Shown: one piece after another, positions 18,797-22,526 of the stretch
How positions within the stretch are numbered: position 1 is the stretch's first letter
Layout of the letters: each line of letters starts with the position of its first letter
NCBI GenBank assembly: GCA_001970955.1
Contig: MPUH01001160.1
Location: 1 to 22,526, forward strand
From: Stentor coeruleus
Lineage: Eukaryota; Ciliophora; Heterotrichea; Heterotrichida; Stentoridae
Reading direction: 5' to 3'
DNA length: 22,526 nt
Notes under the pieces: generated by a model
What the model was told of the DNA's origin: nothing
Databases searched by the model: none
The model's input: the letters and a program-made list of their open reading frames with translations, nothing else
Made by a program: the position numbers and the translations under genes

Positions 18797-19326
18797 ATGT
18801 CAATTTCAAACAGAGTAAGCAAAAAAAGTCTCCATGAGAAAAATCTTGGAAAAAATGAGAATAGTTTTTATGAGTCTAAGGTTGGTAGTAGCTCAGCTTG
18901 CTCTCGAAGACATCCATTAAAGGTCCTTCCTACGTATTTTTTTACAGATGATATACCGAAAAACAAAAAGACTAAAGAAAACCAAAGTTTTATCCAAAAT
19001 AAGAGTTATAACAATGAAATTGCTAAGAAAAAAAGCCTTTCAAAAAAAGATAAGAAGAAAAGCATGAAAAAGTCGAGTTCTTTCGTTAATAAGAAGAGAC
19101 CCGTTAACTATTTGCATGTGGAAAATTTTGAGGGGGAATTAGAAAAACTTATGAGGGCAGTGTTTAGACATTGTATTGAATGCCCTAAATTTAAATCCGA
19201 GCTNAATTAGAAAAACTTATGAGGGCAGTGTTTAGACATTGTATTGAATGCCCTAAATTTAAATCCGAGCTTACTCGAGTAAATGCTGATACCCTACTTA
19301 ACCATTATGCAAGTAATAGATTATGA
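18797..19326 (+). CDS. Lys/Ser-rich protein of unknown function (153 aa, split by an assembly join)
   Basis: Collapsing the 67-nt duplication and N (19137-19271) gives one intronless frame from ATG 18797 to TGA 19324-19326, 153 residues. Without this repair it appears to end at the N. Residues 1-105 are basic and Lys/Ser-rich with a run like KKKSLSKKDKKKSMKKSSS, possibly a nuclear signal or a disordered tail. The C-terminal 45 residues look folded, with helix-like ELEKLMRAVFRHCIECPKFK followed by SELTRVNADTLLNHY. I do not recognise the family. It lies 125 bp after the kinase gene on the same strand and converges with the coiled-coil gene. The exact restoration of frame by removing 68 nt supports a real coding gene. 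Confidence 0.78.
19137..19271. repeat. Perfect 67-nt direct duplication around a single N (assembly join)
   Basis: 19137-19203 equals 19205-19271, with N at 19204. Dropping one copy and the N restores the open frame of the gene it interrupts. It is an artefact of contig joining. Confidence 0.93.
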
Positions 19327-19658
19327 ATAATATAAATAAAGAGAATTTTTAAGTGAAGAGTGGTTTGAATAATAAATCGCACTTATAAAATTTTTGCAAA
19401 GAGTTTTTATAACATAGAATTTTCTATTTTTAATAAATAAACTTATGCTGATATAGCTTCTTATTATATAAATACGTCAATAATTTATATGTTTTAATTT
19501 TTAATAATATACACACTATTTTTACGTTCAACATAATAGAATCAAAATAAATTTTCATTAGTTTAACATGCAATTGAACTTGACATATAAATTTTCAAAT
19601 AAATCACGAAATCAATGCAGATTTAAAAATCATACACATAAATATTGGAAATTTAATA
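19327..19658. other. AT-rich intergenic stretch between convergent genes
   Basis: About 330 bp between the stop codons of two converging genes. It is very AT-rich and should hold both 3' UTRs and polyadenylation sites, but I cannot place them. No gene seen. Confidence 0.5.
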
Positions 19659-21068
19659 CTAGTTAGAATTAGTAGTCGCATTATTAAGTGCATCAAGCTT
19701 AACCTTAATGCTATCAATGAGCATCTTCGTTATTTTTTCTTCAGCATCAACATTATAGTCTGTAGCCTTACTTCCTTTAATAACAATCTCAGCCTGTTTA
19801 GCCTTACTCTCAACTTTCTTTGCAGTTTTCAAAGAGTCAATATCCATTGAATAATAATACCTTTCCAACATCTCCTCTGCAGCCTTCTCTCTAATCTCTC
19901 TTCTTTCTTTTAAATAATTAATTTTTGGCAGTTCATAAGGCTTTTTTGTATTATTCCTTGGAACACTATTAGTAATAGAGTTCTCTTTTTTAACTAAAGT
20001 TGGTGTCATAGACATATTCCTTCTTTTTGTTGGGGTGAAATTTTCTTTTTTTCTCTCTTTAGTTTCTTTTTTAGTCTCCTTAGTTTCTTTTTTAGTCTCT
20101 TTAATAATGCTTGGCTGATATAACTGGCCTACAAGTTTTGAGTAATTTTTTTTTCTGTCAAGCAGGTCAGCTTTTTCAGCTTCGCGAATTTTGTCAAGCT
20201 CTTTGGCCATTTGCTCTTCCTCATTTAGGACCTGCCAAAATTTTGAAGGGGGAAATTTTTTAGAATCAGAATAAGAAATGCTTTCTTTGAACAATGATCG
20301 ATTTACTATGAATTTTTTGTATTCACGTATATGATCTTGGAGTTCATCTAGACTTGGCACATGGGATTTATGGTGGGTTGATATAACTTCAGAAACTCTT
20401 TGACTTTCAGGTAATATGACATTTTTCTCATATTCTTCAGCTAGTTTCTCATAAAGCCATTTTTGCTTTTTAACATTCTTCAGCTCTTTAATGCTTTCTA
20501 AGTACTTTTTTCTTTCTTCAGCCTTTTCCTTTGCTTCATAAGCTTTTTTTTCTTTTTCTGTATTCTTTTTATTCAAGGCTTCTTCAGCTTCTTTTTTTTT
20601 CAGTTCTTCTTCTTTGATTTTATCTTCAAGTTCTTTTTGCTTTACTTCCTGGAGTTTTTTTTTTCTTTCTATTTTCTCCTGCATTAATTTTTTAATGTTT
20701 TTTTGTATCTCTTCAGTTTTTTGGGCTTCAGTTTCTTTATCCCATTTTTTCTTTTTATTGTTATTCTGTTGATCTTCAATCAGGGTACTAAGCTTGTTAA
20801 TAGATGTATCTACATTTTCAAGTTTTTGAAGTAAGTCTTGCTTATTAGTTTGGGCTTCTTTGAGTTTTTGGTTAAGGATGTTTATCTCAACAAGTCCTTT
20901 GTGAGTTTTGAAGGGTTTTTTGATCTGGATTGTATTTGTCCCGAGTTTGTTGAGGATTGTTAGTTTGACAGATTTCACTGATATGTGTGCAGCTTCGCGG
21001 AAGTCAATTTTTCGCTGGAGATAGTTTGGATTTGAAAGGAGGTACTCTGATATTTTTGATTTTGACAT
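19659..21068 (-). CDS. Coiled-coil protein of unknown function (469 aa)
   Basis: This is an intronless frame from ATG 21068 to TAG 19659. Residues 1-60 are non-coiled. About 62-215 form a long charged coiled coil rich in Lys, Glu and Ala (for example KIKEEELKKKEAEEALNKKN). Residues 216-320 are mixed, with conserved-looking aromatic spots (SKFWQVLNEEEQ). Residues 323-340 contain the repeat ETKKETK twice, encoded by an exact-length 21-nt tandem duplication on the DNA (20059-20100, one mismatch). A Thr/Pro-containing basic stretch follows, then another helical region (KERREIREKAAEEMLERYYY). There is no membrane helix or signal peptide. Such proteins are common among ciliary and cortical proteins of ciliates, but coiled coils match each other widely, so I give no function. 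Confidence 0.82.
   Translation of the reverse strand: MSKSKISEYLLSNPNYLQRKIDFREAAHISVKSVKLTILNKLGTNTIQIKKPFKTHKGLVEINILNQKLKEAQTNKQDLLQKLENVDTSINKLSTLIEDQQNNNKKKKWDKETEAQKTEEIQKNIKKLMQEKIERKKKLQEVKQKELEDKIKEEELKKKEAEEALNKKNTEKEKKAYEAKEKAEERKKYLESIKELKNVKKQKWLYEKLAEEYEKNVILPESQRVSEVISTHHKSHVPSLDELQDHIREYKKFIVNRSLFKESISYSDSKKFPPSKFWQVLNEEEQMAKELDKIREAEKADLLDRKKNYSKLVGQLYQPSIIKETKKETKETKKETKERKKENFTPTKRRNMSMTPTLVKKENSITNSVPRNNTKKPYELPKINYLKERREIREKAAEEMLERYYYSMDIDSLKTAKKVESKAKQAEIVIKGSKATDYNVDAEEKITKMLIDSIKVKLDALNNATTNSN
20059..20100. repeat. 21-nt tandem duplication inside the coiled-coil gene
   Basis: Two adjacent 21-nt units (20059-20079, 20080-20100) differ at one base and encode ETKKETK twice. 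The length is a multiple of three, so the frame is kept. It is a small in-frame expansion, possibly variable between strains. Confidence 0.8.
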
Positions 21069-21504
21069 ATTTTACATATAGAATATGGGTGAGGCTATTT
21101 GCTCTTTAAGCTTTTACTTCAAATTCTTTTTTAAGTATTGTAGGATTGTTAAATTAGTTTTGAAAAAAATTGAGAGTTATTCAAGGAAGGATAATCTCGT
21201 GAAAATCTTTTTGTTAATGAGAAAAAATGGCTTCTGGTATTATCTGCATGAGCTCAATTTATTTTCAAATTAGCGCTTTCTCCAAGTAAAAAATAAGAAA
21301 ACTCTATTTAGAGAATATCTTGGATAGCATTTCCAATAATAAAATGTATAATTATTTATAATGCTTATTTAATTGTATAGTATTAAGAATAGCTTATATA
21401 AAATACTTAATAAATTACCTAGTAATTCCCATCTCCAGCTTAAAAGAATGCTCATCTATAGAATTCTATTATTTATTAATCATCAAACTTTTTATCTAAT
21501 ATCC
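21069..21504. other. Intergenic stretch, no gene supported
   Basis: It lies upstream of the coiled-coil gene (minus strand) and downstream of the small minus-strand orphan. A plus frame at 21085-21273 starts 17 bp from the coiled-coil start codon and has no recognisable content. I regard it as chance. Confidence 0.5.
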
Positions 21505-21831
21505 CTAATCCCAACCACATACTTGCTCCTTGACTATTTTTTTCTTTACCTTTTTAATCTTTTTCTTCAAAGGTGGTAAAGCTACACTATTATGCAAGTA
21601 GCTTGTATGATTTTGATTTTCATGAGCTGCAAGAGATTGCAATTTCTGCATCATTTTTATATGGCTTTGAATAACGCTTGTAGAATTTATATTTTTTTTT
21701 TTAATATGCTGCCTTTTAATGATATTTGAAGGACTTTGAGGGGATAGATTCAACGATATTATAGATGTCTTGGGAACGCTTTTGTTTCTATTAATAAAAC
21801 TCATAAGAGAAGTTAATGATCCTCTTTCCAT
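21505..21831 (-). CDS. Small basic protein of unknown function (108 aa)
   Basis: This is an intronless frame from ATG 21831 to TAG 21505. The protein is basic, Ser/Asn/Lys-rich, with two Lys clusters (IIKRQHIKKKNINS and the near-C-terminal LKKKIKKVKKKIVKEQ) that could act as nuclear or membrane-surface signals. The middle may form a short helix (HIKMMQKLQSLAAHENQ). There is no signal peptide, hydrophobic helix or known domain. Its start codon lies 26 bp from that of the pseudokinase on the other strand, so the two genes must share a promoter region. G+C is above that of the nearby spacer. I do not recognise it; it could be a lineage-specific protein. Confidence 0.65.
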   Translation of the reverse strand: MERGSLTSLMSFINRNKSVPKTSIISLNLSPQSPSNIIKRQHIKKKNINSTSVIQSHIKMMQKLQSLAAHENQNHTSYLHNSVALPPLKKKIKKVKKKIVKEQVCGWD

Positions 21832-21857
21832 TTAATAACTTTACAATATTTCTAATA

Positions 21858-22526
21858 ATGGACCTAAGCGTATTTGCTAGTGACAAGTATTCAAGAAAAG
21901 ACTTTGAGTTTCTTGGAAGCATAACCTCAACTCCATATGGGCACATCGAAAGGACCAAGAATGTTAAAGACAACAAAGAATACGCTTTGAAAGTCTTTGA
22001 AAAATTCCATCTGCAAGACCCTGAAGCCTATCTAAAAACTGTCAAGGAAAAGATGTTTTTATCAAATCTCAAAAACCCACGCCCTTTTCTCCCATTAAAC
22101 TGCACTTTCACTGATAGCGAAAATGTGTATTTTGTCCTTGAACTATGCCCGTATGGGAACTTATTGCAGTTCATGCAAAGATTCACCAAATTTCCATTTG
22201 AACTTGCAAGGTTTTATGCTGGTGAATTGATATACATTCTTGAGACTTTGAGAAGTGAAGGAATTGTTCACTCAGAAATCAACCCGATAAACTTAGTCAT
22301 TGGACCTGATTTTCATATGCATTTGACGAATTTTCAAAATGCTTATAGCATGACTGAGAGGATTAATAGGAGGATTTCTGCTGTTGAATTGCCTGATTAC
22401 TTGTCTCCTGAAGCACTTGAAGGGGAAACTACAATTGCTGGAGAAGTTTGGGCTGCTGGGTGCTTGATTTATCAAATGCTTGTAGGAAGAAGTCCTTTTC
22501 ATGCTGCAACGGTACCTATGACTTAT
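21858..22526 (+). CDS. PDK1/AGC-like pseudokinase, N-terminal part (runs off the window)
   Basis: The frame is open from ATG 21858 through the last base, 223 codons. It follows the PDK1/AGC kinase pattern: EYALKVFEKFHL with the ATP-site Lys45, VYFVLELCPYGNLLQFM (hinge), FELARFYAGELIYILETL, then YLSPEALEG and GEVWAAGCLIYQMLVGRSPF (residues 181-214), close to PDK1's Y-x-SPE and D-x-WALGCIIYQ. Catalysis is lost on paper. HRDLKPEN reads HSEINPIN (138-145), so the catalytic Asp is Glu and the partner Lys is Asn. DFG reads NFQ (158-160), so the magnesium-binding Asp is gone. The glycine loop is also poor (LGSITSTPYGHI), and the Asp before V/L-W is Glu. It is therefore likely a pseudokinase that acts by binding or scaffolding. 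The reading frame is otherwise clean, so this is not simple decay. The C-terminal part is beyond the window. Confidence 0.82.
   Translation, partial: MDLSVFASDKYSRKDFEFLGSITSTPYGHIERTKNVKDNKEYALKVFEKFHLQDPEAYLKTVKEKMFLSNLKNPRPFLPLNCTFTDSENVYFVLELCPYGNLLQFMQRFTKFPFELARFYAGELIYILETLRSEGIVHSEINPINLVIGPDFHMHLTNFQNAYSMTERINRRISAVELPDYLSPEALEGETTIAGEVWAAGCLIYQMLVGRSPFHAATVPMTY

Noticed and set aside
21085..21273. Plus-strand frame of 62 codons next to the coiled-coil gene
   Set aside because: It begins 17 bp from an opposed start codon, has no recognisable content and a low-complexity Phe/Leu/Lys composition typical of chance frames.
22293..22502. Minus-strand frame of 69 codons at the right end
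   Set aside because: It is a shadow of the pseudokinase on the plus strand.

Overview
The window looks like macronuclear-type DNA of a heterotrich ciliate close to Stentor. The grounds are: AT-rich DNA with long, very AT-rich intergenic stretches; typical eukaryotic cytoskeletal and signalling genes; three introns of exactly 15 nt (GTA...TAG); and standard codon use. Tryptophan is always TGG in the intact genes, glutamine is CAA/CAG, and TAA, TAG and TGA all serve as stops. This is inferred from known Stentor features and was not tested by a database search.

Layout. 1-3.9 kb is degenerate: a truncated, frameshifted LINE-type reverse transcriptase on the minus strand (about 605-1480) next to a CCT6 (chaperonin zeta) pseudogene (1657-2915). 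At 3863-5383 (+) lies an MFS transporter that seems broken by two in-frame TAGs but is intact once two 15-nt introns are removed. 5.4-8.3 kb is mostly AT-rich spacer with one small basic protein gene (6961-7287) and a possible TOG/HEAT remnant. At 8293-9571 (-) is cytoplasmic dynein-1 light intermediate chain, interrupted only by an assembly join (60-bp duplication around one N). 10.4-12 kb holds a decayed PAP2-type phosphatase and a patch of degenerate repeats. 12102-12650 (+) is a small basic orphan. 13599-15821 (+) is a kinesin-8. 17172-18671 (+) is a CAMK-like kinase with a 15-nt intron before a UBA-like tail. 18797-19326 (+) is a Lys/Ser-rich orphan, also split by a join artefact. 19659-21068 (-) is a coiled-coil protein. 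21505-21831 (-) is a small basic orphan, divergent by only 26 bp from a PDK1-like pseudokinase (21858 to the window end).

The genes are monocistronic and there is no operon. A loose theme is microtubule biology (kinesin-8, dynein LIC, possible TOG remnant, coiled-coil protein), which fits a large ciliated cell but may be chance. The points most worth attention are the three phase-0 15-nt introns, whose retention always gives a premature TAG; the pseudokinase that has lost both HRD and DFG aspartates; the dynein LIC with an altered P-loop; and three single-N joins flanked by perfect duplications that break otherwise intact genes.
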